Assembly (NCBI GenBank): GCA_045605765.1 | Contig: JAZUQQ010000053.1 | Location: forward strand, 1-53,683 | Length of the DNA: 53,683 nt | Direction: 5' to 3' | From: SIG672 sp045605765 | GTDB taxonomy: Bacteria; Bacillota; Clostridia; Oscillospirales; CAG-272 | In this document: positions 17,010 through 25,241 of the stretch, piece by piece | Numbering within the stretch: the stretch's first letter is position 1 | Layout of the letters: each line of letters opens with the position of its first letter | The notes under the pieces: model-generated | Seen by the model: only the letters and a program-made list of their open reading frames with translations | Database searches by the model: none | Told to the model about the DNA's origin: nothing | Program-made: the position numbers and the translations under genes

Positions 17010-18044
17010 TTAAGAATTTTCGCCGTCGGTTTTTCTAAAACGGCGCGGATGGTCCTCTTTGTTTGCCGAGTTTGCCGCGCGCTCGCGGTCATACTTGTCG
17101 TAAGCAAGGATTATCTGGCGCACGAGTCTGTGTCGTACGACGTCTCTTTCGCTGAAACGGTGAATCGCTATATCCTCGATGCCTTCGAGTATCGAGACCG
17201 CCTCTTTAAGACCGCTTCGGTTGCCTCTTGGCAGGTCGGTCTGCGTGAGGTCACCCGTAACTACCGCCTTCGAGTTGTTGCCAAGACGGGTGAGAAACAT
17301 CTTCATTTGCTCGGGAGTCGTGTTCTGAGCCTCGTCGAGAATGATGAAGCAGTCGTCGAGCGTTCGTCCGCGCATATATGCCAGAGGCGCGACCTCGACC
17401 ACTCCCTTTTCCACGTTTCTAAGATAATTTTCAGTGCCCATAGTCTCGTACAGCGCATCGTAAAGAGGGCGCAGATAAGGGTCTATCTTACTTTGCAGGT
17501 CGCCCGGCAGATAACCAAGACGCTCACCTGCCTCTACCGCGGGGCGTGTCAGGATTATTCTCGATATTTCATGACGGCGGAGAGCTGATACTGCCATAGC
17601 CACTGCAAGGAAGGTCTTACCAGTACCCGCAGGTCCGATTCCGAAAACGAGTGTGTTTTTCTTTATCGCGTTCACATATTTTTTCTGTCCGACGGTCTTA
17701 GCCTTTATCGGTTTACCTTTGGCTGTTATACATATACAGTCCGAATCGAACTCGGCAAGTTCATCGGCTTTTCCGTCCTCGATCATACTCATTGTATATT
17801 CGACCTTCTGCTGGGATATTTCTTCTCCAAGCACCGATATACGTTTTAAATAATTTATAACGGTCAAAGCAAGATCGACAGAGTGCTCGTCACCGCCCGA
17901 AACCGACAAAGAATCGCTTCCTCCGAGGCTGTGTGATATGCGTACTCCAAAATGCCTTTCGATAAGTTCTGCATTTTTATCGTAGCTTCCCAGTATTGCG
18001 GAAAGCTGCTCGGCTGAGTCTATCGGGATTATTTTTTCTATCAT
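17010..18044 (-). CDS. phoH: PhoH-like ATPase
   Basis: A 344-aa cytoplasmic P-loop ATPase, probably RNA-associated. The N-terminal ~100 residues include a KH-like fold. Walker A is FGIGPAGTGKT (~131), Walker B is CFIILDEAQNT (~233), then TRLGNNSKAVVTGDLTQTDLP. AAAGGAG lies upstream. It sits between yqfD and ybeY, the standard Firmicutes order. Confidence 0.94.
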   Translation of the reverse strand: MIEKIIPIDSAEQLSAILGSYDKNAELIERHFGVRISHSLGGSDSLSVSGGDEHSVDLALTVINYLKRISVLGEEISQQKVEYTMSMIEDGKADELAEFDSDCICITAKGKPIKAKTVGQKKYVNAIKKNTLVFGIGPAGTGKTFLAVAMAVSALRRHEISRIILTRPAVEAGERLGYLPGDLQSKIDPYLRPLYDALYETMGTENYLRNVEKGVVEVAPLAYMRGRTLDDCFIILDEAQNTTPEQMKMFLTRLGNNSKAVVTGDLTQTDLPRGNRSGLKEAVSILEGIEDIAIHRFSERDVVRHRLVRQIILAYDKYDRERAANSANKEDHPRRFRKTDGENS

Positions 18045-18072
18045 TTTTTGTAAAGCTCCTTTAAGCCTTGTT

Positions 18073-19317
18073 TTACTTATCTGCCGAGAATAGAGGAGTC
18101 TCCACTCCTATGTCTCTTATGCAGTTTATTTTGCATTCTATTTTATAGACGTCACCGTTGCATGATGAGGATATGCTTTTGGAAAGTAGGATGCCTTCGT
18201 CTCCAAGAAGCTCAGATATCTTTTCGGAAAGGGCATCTTCTGCGATACGTGCCGCCTCTTTTTCAGTAAGAGGAATATCCTCGGTGACAAACTCCCTGTA
18301 AAGAGCATTCTTTACAGAAACGGGAAGAATTTTTCCGTTTGGAAGCGTTACATGGTCATATACATTCATTATATCACAGTTCTCATATAAATTTCTACCC
18401 AAAAAGGAAAAATTTATTGAATTCGAGAAAAAAATCAGTGATTTTTTTTCATATATGTTACCTGTATATCGTTTTTGAGAGTATATCATAGGAATTTCGA
18501 CTGTTAAAGCCTCGTCGGTTATGGCAAAGACCTTTGCGACAGAGCGCTCGAAACGAAAGGTTGGATTTTCAATTATGACCCCTTCTATGTTTGGGTTTTC
18601 ATTTTCGACCAGTCCGCTAACGAGTATCTGACCTTTGAGAACACTCTCTCCGCCGCTCACAAGACGCTGACCGCTTATAGTTTCAACCCTGTAAATAAGT
18701 CCGTCGCAGTCTGCTACCAGATTCGATGGTCGTTTTGAGTCTGCGCTTGGAACGATGTCCTTTTCCTTGACAATAACCTGTACACAGTTTCCGATAGCGT
18801 TTATTCTTATCCACGAAAGGGCAGGGTTTTCGATTAGATAATCGGTACATATCTGATCTATATCAAGAGATGATATAGGAGATCCAAGCTTTATTCCATA
18901 TTCTGCAAGATCTTCAAGTATCTCGGAATCAAGAAGCTCTCTTGTTCCCATTATACTTATCTCCCATATCACACGCTCGGATACAAGCGTGATCACTAAA
19001 AGTGCGATAAGACCGAGCGCAAGACCGCGCTTTTTTACCACGGAAAGAAATATAGCGGGTAGACCCTGCGCGTTGCCGCAGGAAAACTCGACATCTTCAC
19101 TTAAAAGTGCACGGCAAAGCTGCTTTTTGCGGAAGAGATAGACGCGAAAGGCTATACCGCCATCAACGTTTCTCATGTGCGTAAATCTAAGTTTTCTTCC
19201 GAAGAGGATGCTCAACGCGTTTTCGCGACCGCTTTTTACGAAAATATCGCAGTATCCGAAGAAAAACATAAGTATTATGTCGGTTATATTTATTGGTTTT
19301 TTGATCTTATTCTTCAC
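18073..19317 (-). CDS. yqfD: Sporulation protein YqfD
   Basis: About 414 aa. A cytoplasmic N-terminal part (~85 residues), one membrane segment at ~90-112 (GLALGLIALLVITLVSE), then a large external domain resembling FtsQ/POTRA-like folds. This is the organisation of YqfD, a mother-cell protein needed for sporulation. Two GTG starts are possible; the one at 19317 has AAGG 9 bp upstream, the one at 19326 overlaps that site. It overlaps the end of yqfC, so the two are coupled. The last base of the C-terminal coding region lies 28 bp before phoH. Confidence 0.88.
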   Translation of the reverse strand: MKNKIKKPINITDIILMFFFGYCDIFVKSGRENALSILFGRKLRFTHMRNVDGGIAFRVYLFRKKQLCRALLSEDVEFSCGNAQGLPAIFLSVVKKRGLALGLIALLVITLVSERVIWEISIMGTRELLDSEILEDLAEYGIKLGSPISSLDIDQICTDYLIENPALSWIRINAIGNCVQVIVKEKDIVPSADSKRPSNLVADCDGLIYRVETISGQRLVSGGESVLKGQILVSGLVENENPNIEGVIIENPTFRFERSVAKVFAITDEALTVEIPMIYSQKRYTGNIYEKKSLIFFSNSINFSFLGRNLYENCDIMNVYDHVTLPNGKILPVSVKNALYREFVTEDIPLTEKEAARIAEDALSEKISELLGDEGILLSKSISSSCNGDVYKIECKINCIRDIGVETPLFSADK

Positions 19318-19546
19318 ATTTATCACCTTGCAGATAAATAGTATCTATTATTCCACATATCTGCATCTCGTCACCGAAAAAGTCACTAAGAGTCAGGTCT
19401 TTACCTTTTATCAGAATTTTCCCCGAATGAAGAAGTATTTTTATACCTTCTGGTGAGTATTCAAGTATTCTGAGACAGTCGGAAATAAGAATTTTTCTTC
19501 CGTTTTCCACTACCATATGGTATGGATGCAGAAAGGGCTTTTTCAT
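19307..19546 (-). CDS. yqfC: Sporulation protein YqfC (YabP/YqfC family)
   Basis: A 79-aa protein with a strong AGAAGGAGG ribosome-binding site. The pattern VVENGRKILISDCLRILEYSPEGIKI fits the YabP/YqfC family, small proteins expressed under sigma-E in the mother cell. First gene of the minus-strand run to the AEC transporter. No convincing sigma-E or sigma-A promoter could be fixed in the 67 bp separating it from ylbJ. Confidence 0.85.
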   Translation of the reverse strand: MKKPFLHPYHMVVENGRKILISDCLRILEYSPEGIKILLHSGKILIKGKDLTLSDFFGDEMQICGIIDTIYLQGDKCEE

Positions 19547-19613
19547 AAGAATATTCCTCCTTCTGAAAAAATATAAATATCTACGGAATTTATTTTATTC
19601 GTGAAACTCCGAT

Positions 19614-20597
19614 TTGATTACTTGTAATGGAGATGAAAAAACGGTCTTGACAGGAAAAAGAATAAAAAAACTTATTTACGGGATGCTTTTTATCGCATTT
19701 TTTGCCGTTTCTCTCATTTTGTCCGAGGAAAGTAAGTATACTCTGCTCGCATCGCTTGAATTGTGCGGCAAAACCCTCGTCCCGTCGGTGTTTCCGTTTG
19801 CTGTTTTCGGATATCTTGTGGGGAGCGGCATAGGCGAATTTCCGCGTTTTCTGACCATGTTTGTTTCAAGAATATTTGGAGTCAGCGAAAGCGGAGCAAA
19901 GGTGCTTTTACCCGGCCTTTTCGCGGGCATTCCCGTAGGATGCGGTGGAGCTGCGGAAATGTACGAAAGGGAGGAGATAGACGAAAGAGAGCTGTGCCGT
20001 ATTTGCGCTTTTTGTACTACACCGAGTGCGGCTTTCATAATATCGGGGGTCGGTACAGGGATGTTCGGAAATAAACGGGTAGGGATACTTATCTATTTTT
20101 CGGTAATACTTTCAGTCTTTGTTGCCGGTCTTATCACAAGACACAGACCAAAAAAATATAATAAAAGTCAGGCGGGATTTAATCACCTTAATTCTCCGAA
20201 TATTGCACAGGTATTAGCCGATGCCGTCGCCAAAAGCGGATATTCAATGCTGGCTATGAGTGCATTCGTTGTCTTTTTTTCGCAAATATCGCTTTTTTTG
20301 ACAGTAATATGCCGGTGTATTCCGGGGTCTGAATTTGTAACAGCGATTTTAAAAGCCATTATAGAGGTGTCGGCAGCGAGCAAGTCGGCATCAGAGATTG
20401 GTGGAAAGGCGGGGATTTTTATCGCCGTCTTTGCCTGCGCGTGGAGCGGGCTCTCCGTACATATGCAAACTCTTGCCGTTTGTACGCAAAAAAAATCTAA
20501 AAAGCTTGTGAGTACTATAATCTTAATGCGCGCGATCATATCAGTGCTCGCTTTGCCAATTTGTTTTATACTTTCGCAAGTTGCGGGCCTCTATTGA
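19614..20597 (+). CDS. ylbJ: Sporulation integral membrane protein YlbJ
   Basis: About 327 aa with roughly eight membrane segments and the conserved GLFAGIPVGCGGAAEMY and FCTTPSAAFIISGVGTGMFG blocks of the YlbJ/nucleoside-recognition (Gate) family. YlbJ is needed for heat-resistant spores. The start is uncertain: TTG 19614 has no ribosome-binding site, while TTG 19647 follows GGAG at a rather long distance. Divergent from yqfC, so this is a sporulation cluster. Its stop codon overlaps the next promoter. Confidence 0.85.
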   Translation: MITCNGDEKTVLTGKRIKKLIYGMLFIAFFAVSLILSEESKYTLLASLELCGKTLVPSVFPFAVFGYLVGSGIGEFPRFLTMFVSRIFGVSESGAKVLLPGLFAGIPVGCGGAAEMYEREEIDERELCRICAFCTTPSAAFIISGVGTGMFGNKRVGILIYFSVILSVFVAGLITRHRPKKYNKSQAGFNHLNSPNIAQVLADAVAKSGYSMLAMSAFVVFFSQISLFLTVICRCIPGSEFVTAILKAIIEVSAASKSASEIGGKAGIFIAVFACAWSGLSVHMQTLAVCTQKKSKKLVSTIILMRAIISVLALPICFILSQVAGLY

Positions 20598-20622
20598 CAA
20601 ATTATATCGTGGGGTGTATAAT
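20594..20622 (+). promoter_or_regulatory. Consensus sigma-A promoter for the HAD-CvpA-Nudix group
   Basis: TTGACA, 17 bp, TATAAT: a perfect consensus. The -35 box overlaps the ylbJ TGA. Predicted start is near 20629, which favours ATG 20679 for the next gene. Confidence 0.85.
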
Positions 20623-20678
20623 TAAAGTATATAATGTCGATTTTTAATTGGGAATGTGAAGGCGAAAGAAGTGGATTT

Positions 20679-21296
20679 ATGATAAAGAATTTTGTGTTTG
20701 ACCTTGGCAACGTTCTGGTCGATTACAACCCTATGCGTTGCATACTCAAATATGTGCGTAACATATCTGACGCTAATTATATCGCATCAGAGGTCTTTTC
20801 CTCGCCTGAATGGGGAATGCTTGATAAAGGAGAAATAACCTACGGCGAAGCTCTTGAAAGCTGGAAATCACGTATGCCCGAAAGACTTTTTGAGAGTGTT
20901 GATCAAGTGGTTGCAAACTTTCACAAATATCTTCCCGAAATACACACGATGACAGATGTCGTAAAAAGACTTAAAGAAGCGGGCAAAAACATTTATATCC
21001 TTTCAAATGTCAGCGAGCGTTTTCCTGAAATTGTTGAAGGACTTGAGGTTATGAACCATATCGACGGCAGGGTGCTTTCTTTTGAGGAAAAATCAGTAAA
21101 GCCCGAACGCGATATATATATAAGCCTGTTTACACGCTTCTCGGTGAATCCCGAGGAGTCGGTGTTTATCGATGACAGTACAGACAACGTGCGAATGGCA
21201 AAGAAGTTCGGCATGTCAGGATATATTTTTGACGGAGATGCTGAAAAGCTTGCAAACACCTTTGAAAAACTCGGGTTCTTTGAAGAAATACAGTGA
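20679..21296 (+). CDS. HAD-IA family phosphatase (YihX-like)
   Basis: A 205-aa haloacid-dehalogenase hydrolase. Motif I is FDLGNVLVDYNP (nucleophile Asp, ~7), motif II ILSNVS (Ser/Thr-type site, ~108), motif III Lys in KSVKPERDIY (~138), motif IV FIDDSTDNV (~160). The DLGNVL form of motif I resembles YihX-type sugar-phosphate phosphatases, but the substrate is unknown. An in-frame ATG at 20634 would give 15 extra residues, only ~5 bases after the predicted transcription start, so 20679 is preferred. Confidence 0.85.
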   Translation: MIKNFVFDLGNVLVDYNPMRCILKYVRNISDANYIASEVFSSPEWGMLDKGEITYGEALESWKSRMPERLFESVDQVVANFHKYLPEIHTMTDVVKRLKEAGKNIYILSNVSERFPEIVEGLEVMNHIDGRVLSFEEKSVKPERDIYISLFTRFSVNPEESVFIDDSTDNVRMAKKFGMSGYIFDGDAEKLANTFEKLGFFEEIQ

Positions 21297-21318
21297 AAGA
21301 AGAATAAGGAGATGTTAA

Positions 21319-23976
21319 ATGATGATAGGAACGGTATTTACGGCGCTTTTCGCGATAATAATGCTTTTTTTCATCTTTATGAACGTACTTAAAGGATTTA
21401 CCAAGGGACTTATTCATATTTTGGTCCGCATTGCCTTTATTTTCGTTTCGGGAATACTCGCAATAGTTTTGTCAGTCCCTCTGGCTAAGCTTATTTCGGG
21501 TGCAATAATTGTTAGGCTCAACGATGTTATATCGGGTATGGTTCAGGGATATGATGAGATCATATCGGCGAGTCCTATCATAGGCGAGCTTGTCGTGGGA
21601 ATCCCCGCGGTAATAATAGCAGTTGTGCTTTATATGGTGCTCTTTTTGCTTCTTCTGGCAATTATGGCTATACCTTCGTACTTTATAAAGAAAATCATCA
21701 GCGAGTCTTTGCCTGAGATCCCCAGGCTCGGTTGGGCGGGTGCACTTTGCGGGATTGTTGCAGGACTTGCTATGTTCGTTTTTGTCTCTGCGCCTGTCGT
21801 GGGAACGATAAATATGGTGGGAGATACGGCGAGTATGGTAGTCGGTATGTTCTCGGACGACGGGGAGTACGATGACATTCACGAAGAGGCTGACGGAGTC
21901 GGCGCACCGAGCGACTCGGACGACGATCTCGACGTTTGCGACGACATTATTTCTCCGATAACCGATAATTTCCTTGTCAAGTTCACATACAACATGGGTG
22001 GAAAGGCAATATTCAATTCTCTGACCTCTTTTGAGGTAGGCGGAGAAAAGGTGAGCCTTTCGGGCGAAGTATCTGCAATAGCAGACGTATTTTCCGCGTT
22101 CGTGTCGGTGGTTGACGGCGGAGCTCCTGCCGAATGGACGAGTGAGGATATAGACTCGATAAAGGCGGCTACCGGAAGAATTTCCGATTCAAGACTTGTT
22201 TCGGGCGTGCTCGCGGACGTGCTCTCAAACGCTTCTAAGAAATGGGAGAATAACGAGGCGTTCCTTGGAATGAAGGTGCCGACTGTCGGAAGACCGAGCG
22301 TTGATAACTTCCTTTACGAGCTCTTCACCTCTTTCAGTGAAACAACGGTCGATACGATAGGCGAGGATTTCGGAACTCTTGCGGATATACTTGCTCAGCT
22401 CCATAAATGCGGACTGCTCGGCTCGATCGGAAGTGAGGACTCGAATATTACCGATTCAATCACGACGGATGGATTCGTAGCGGGACTGCTTGAAACCGTA
22501 ATCAAAAACGAGCGTTTCAGAGGTTGCGCGGCGGCGGTCATAAATCTTGGTGTTTATGAAACCCTTGATATACTCGATATTCCCGCTAACGATAGCGAGG
22601 CGTACGATCGCTTCGTCGAGGATATTGCAAACAGTCTGAACGGTGCAAATGAAAGCACAACGTCTGAGGATCAGCTCAAAAACGATATATTTAAGAACTT
22701 TATCGAGCACGGAATAACTGTTGATAAGTCTATAACAGACCGCGTGACACAGTATCTTGCTCTGGAATTTGTCGGAAGGACAGACGTTTCTCCTGAAGAG
22801 ATAGAAAACTTCTTCTCGGTAGCATTCGATCTTGACGGAAATCAGGAAGAGAGCATAGAGCCACTTTCGGCAGAAACCACATTGGCGATAGCACTGAGAG
22901 AAGTGCTCGTTATGCTTAAAGATCAGGGAAATCTTGCCATGAGCGAGGAAAACTGGAATACTCTGGTTACGCTTTCGGACAAAGAGAGCTATAAGAGCTC
23001 GCTTGAGACCGCTCAGTCGCTCTGCGTGACCAAGGAAAAAATCGATGCGCTCTCGCAGGATCAGATCTTTGACGAGTGCGAAAAGATCGAAGGCGTGATC
23101 AAAAATATGGTGATCTTCATGAATTCGGTTTCGGGAGAAAACGTTCTCGAAAATGCAGATCTTTCTTCGCTCGGAAGCGCTCTAAACTTGCTGAGCAGTA
23201 GCACTATTCTCGAAGATGCCTCGAAAGAGATCATAAGCTCTGCACTGAATTCTGATATGGTACAGGGTAATATCACTATCTCCAAGGAAACTATTGACTC
23301 GATGGTAGAGTCCAAGGATACCGATTACGAAAACATTCTCGTTTCAGTTCAGAATACCGCAAATATTATAAATGGTATGGGCAATAAGGAAGAGGGTATT
23401 ACAGACGAGCAACTTGGTGAAAAGCTCGATTACCTTCTTAGCGATATGACTAAGGAAAGCGCCGAGGTCATCGGAGAGATATTTAATAGCGAAAACGTTG
23501 AAAAGCTCGGTATTCCCGAGAAACAGGCGGATAAGATCTCTGATACCGTCAACGTTTTCTTTACCAAAATGGCAGAGAGTAACGCCGATACGTCCGATCC
23601 CGAGGATAAGGACGCGAAGGCAGCTAAAACGATCTTCGAGCTTATCTCGGCGGCAACAAACCCGAGCGAGAACGTGTTCGAGCAGGGCGAGCTTACTATC
23701 GAAAGCACCGTTCATATCTTTATGGATTCTGAAATTTCTCGCGAAACGCTTATAGCGGCGTCCTACTCAGATTCGAAGCTCGAGCTCGATGCATTCGGTA
23801 TTGCCAAGCAGCTCACAATAGAGGATAAAAACGAGGCGTTGAATATACTCAGATCCGAGGTTAGCGAAAACTACGCTTCGGCAGAGGATAAGGAAGAATA
23901 CAAGAAAGCCGTTTGCGCGGTCGGCGCGATACTCGGAGTTGACATTTCTTCGAGCCTCAACGCTTGGATCAGATAA
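21319..23976 (+). CDS. Large CvpA-like membrane protein with ~690-residue acidic helical domain
   Basis: An 885-aa protein, AAGGAG upstream. Residues ~1-180 contain four hydrophobic segments with the FMNVLKGFTKGLIHIL start typical of CvpA-like membrane domains. Then comes an acidic linker (~185-212, Asp-rich), followed by ~670 residues that are strongly acidic, predicted mostly helical, and without a known motif. Segments such as ITDEQLGEKLDYLLSD recur loosely but no clean repeat was found. No coiled-coil heptads are obvious. It is between a HAD phosphatase and a Nudix hydrolase in one transcript. Function unknown; the CvpA relationship is tentative. Confidence 0.7.
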   Translation: MMIGTVFTALFAIIMLFFIFMNVLKGFTKGLIHILVRIAFIFVSGILAIVLSVPLAKLISGAIIVRLNDVISGMVQGYDEIISASPIIGELVVGIPAVIIAVVLYMVLFLLLLAIMAIPSYFIKKIISESLPEIPRLGWAGALCGIVAGLAMFVFVSAPVVGTINMVGDTASMVVGMFSDDGEYDDIHEEADGVGAPSDSDDDLDVCDDIISPITDNFLVKFTYNMGGKAIFNSLTSFEVGGEKVSLSGEVSAIADVFSAFVSVVDGGAPAEWTSEDIDSIKAATGRISDSRLVSGVLADVLSNASKKWENNEAFLGMKVPTVGRPSVDNFLYELFTSFSETTVDTIGEDFGTLADILAQLHKCGLLGSIGSEDSNITDSITTDGFVAGLLETVIKNERFRGCAAAVINLGVYETLDILDIPANDSEAYDRFVEDIANSLNGANESTTSEDQLKNDIFKNFIEHGITVDKSITDRVTQYLALEFVGRTDVSPEEIENFFSVAFDLDGNQEESIEPLSAETTLAIALREVLVMLKDQGNLAMSEENWNTLVTLSDKESYKSSLETAQSLCVTKEKIDALSQDQIFDECEKIEGVIKNMVIFMNSVSGENVLENADLSSLGSALNLLSSSTILEDASKEIISSALNSDMVQGNITISKETIDSMVESKDTDYENILVSVQNTANIINGMGNKEEGITDEQLGEKLDYLLSDMTKESAEVIGEIFNSENVEKLGIPEKQADKISDTVNVFFTKMAESNADTSDPEDKDAKAAKTIFELISAATNPSENVFEQGELTIESTVHIFMDSEISRETLIAASYSDSKLELDAFGIAKQLTIEDKNEALNILRSEVSENYASAEDKEEYKKAVCAVGAILGVDISSSLNAWIR

Positions 23977-23985
23977 GAGGATATT

Positions 23986-24444
23986 ATGTCTGGATATATA
24001 ATGGATCTTCGAAAGGCGGTAGGACACAGACCGCTGTTGCAGGTAGGTGCGAGCGTTATCGTCGAGGACGAAAAGGGCAGGATACTCCTTCAAAAGAGAA
24101 GTGATAATCACCTTTGGGCGTATTCGGGAGGCTCGGTAGAGCTTGACGAGGACACCTGCGAGGCGGCAAAGCGCGAGCTCTTTGAAGAAACCGGACTTCT
24201 GGCAAATTCGCTCCAGCTTTTCGACGTCTTTTCGGGTAAGGATCTGCACTACGTTTATCCGAATGGCGATGAGGTGTCGAATGTCGATATTCTCTATATC
24301 TGCAAGGATTACAGTGGAAGCTTGAAAAGACAGGAGAGCGAGGTCGATGAGCTCAGGTTCTTTGAGATCGACCACCTTCCGGAAAACATCTGGACTCCCG
24401 TAAAAAGAGCGCTTGAAAAATACGTAAGATCAAGAATTAAATAA
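23986..24444 (+). CDS. Nudix hydrolase
   Basis: A 152-aa protein with a complete Nudix box, GSVELDEDTCEAAKREL followed by FEETGL (GX5EX7REUXEEXGU), near residues 46-69, so it should bind Mg2+ and cleave a nucleoside diphosphate-linked compound. The preceding ILLQKRSDNHLWAYSGG is also typical. Substrate unknown. ATG 23986 follows GAGG; an internal ATG at 24001 is also possible. Followed by a strong terminator. Confidence 0.9.
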   Translation: MSGYIMDLRKAVGHRPLLQVGASVIVEDEKGRILLQKRSDNHLWAYSGGSVELDEDTCEAAKRELFEETGLLANSLQLFDVFSGKDLHYVYPNGDEVSNVDILYICKDYSGSLKRQESEVDELRFFEIDHLPENIWTPVKRALEKYVRSRIK

Positions 24445-24445
24445 T

Positions 24446-24487
24446 AAAAATATCCCGATAGAGAGATGGTTCTGTCGGGATATTTTT
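24446..24487 (+). terminator. Terminator after the Nudix gene
   Basis: Stem AAAAATATCCCGA/TCGGGATATTTTT with a 14-base loop and a T-tract. Confidence 0.85.
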
Positions 24488-24508
24488 GTCTGTAAAACGC
24501 TCGGGTAC

Positions 24509-24537
24509 TTGACGGAAGCAGTAAAATGTGGTAAAAT
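24509..24537 (+). promoter_or_regulatory. Orphan promoter upstream of the IS3 remnant
   Basis: TTGACG, 17 bp, TAAAAT. It is followed not by a gene start but by a short hairpin (GTCCGT/ACGGAC, 24564-24580) and then the IS3 end. It may have driven a short RNA before the insertion. Confidence 0.5.
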
Positions 24538-24637
24538 ATAAAAAACTCAGATGAACTGAACAGGTCCGTTAAAAACGGACAATGACAAAAACACCCTCCT
24601 ATGGTATAATTAAGAAAAACCGTAGGAGGGAATTTTT

Positions 24638-24979
24638 ATGCCAAGGAGTTATCAGCATATCAAAGAATACGAAAAGGAAATATTGAGTTTAAAGGAAGAA
24701 GGATATACCAAACGAGAAATCGGGGAAAAGTTAGGCTTCAGCTACGAACAAGTACACAACTTCATCTCCCGTCATAATTCTCGTCAACGAAAACTCGCCG
24801 CAGGAATAGCATTAAAGAGGAAAGGCAGACCGCCAAAGGAATACGTAGTCAGCGAGCAAGACAGGATCGCAGAATTAAGATACATCCTTGCGCGCAAAGA
24901 CGCAAAGATAAAGAGTTTGGAAATGGAAAATGAACTGATGCGGGATTTTCTCTCGCTCATAGAAAGGCAATCCTTATGA
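24638..24979 (+). CDS. IS3-family transposase OrfA (helix-turn-helix)
   Basis: A 113-aa DNA-binding subunit with GGAGGG upstream. Helix-turn-helix at ~18-43 (GYTKREIGEKLGFSYEQVHNF), basic linker (RKGRPPKEY), and a C-terminal leucine-zipper-like helix (RKDAKIKSLEMENELMRDF) of the kind used for OrfA-OrfAB contacts. In an intact element OrfB would be made by frameshift or coupling here. Without OrfB it could only bind the ends, possibly repressing related copies. Confidence 0.8.
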   Translation: MPRSYQHIKEYEKEILSLKEEGYTKREIGEKLGFSYEQVHNFISRHNSRQRKLAAGIALKRKGRPPKEYVVSEQDRIAELRYILARKDAKIKSLEMENELMRDFLSLIERQSL

Positions 24980-25163
24980 CAACGCTATGGCGGAAAATTT
25001 CTTCTCAATTCTCAAAACCGAGTGTATTTATCGCGTGAAGCTGAAAACCTATGAGGAGGCTCGCCTCCTCATAGGTGAGTACATTCGTTTCTACAACTAC
25101 CAACGTATTCAAACCAAAACAAAACTGACTCCGCTTGAAAAACGAAGTCAGTTTGTCGCCTAA
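24966..25163 (+). pseudogene. IS3 OrfB C-terminal remnant
   Basis: The frame gives GNPYDNAMAENFFSILKTE, then YIRFYNYQRIQTK and LTPLEKR, ending TAA at 25161. This is the end of an IS3-type integrase core holding only the catalytic Glu region; the two Asp residues upstream are deleted. It overlaps the last codons of orfA in another frame, which places the deletion junction close to 24960-24966. Confidence 0.85.
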
Positions 25164-25241
25164 TATTAATATTTACCATAGGGGGCTCTTTTTGTGCTGT
25201 CCGTACAAAACGGGGCAGAACGACGCGGTCGGTGTTTTTTG

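Larger units (their letters stand above)
24585..25195 (+). mobile_element. Internally deleted IS3-family element
   Basis: About 611 bp bounded by inverted repeats: 24585-24606 and, reversed, 25174-25195 match at 19 of 22 positions (core CCTATGGTA). It keeps all of orfA and the last ~65 codons of orfB. The DDE core between them, roughly 200 codons in related elements, is missing. No clear target duplication is seen. Intact ends with no working transposase make it a non-autonomous derivative. Confidence 0.8.

Noticed and set aside
19547..19613. Sigma-E promoters for yqfC or ylbJ
   Set aside because: Expected for sporulation genes, but no sequence close enough to the consensus could be fixed in this short interval.
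24638..24979. Stand-alone transcription regulator
   Set aside because: The helix-turn-helix protein is IS3 OrfA: inverted repeats flank it and an OrfB end follows.
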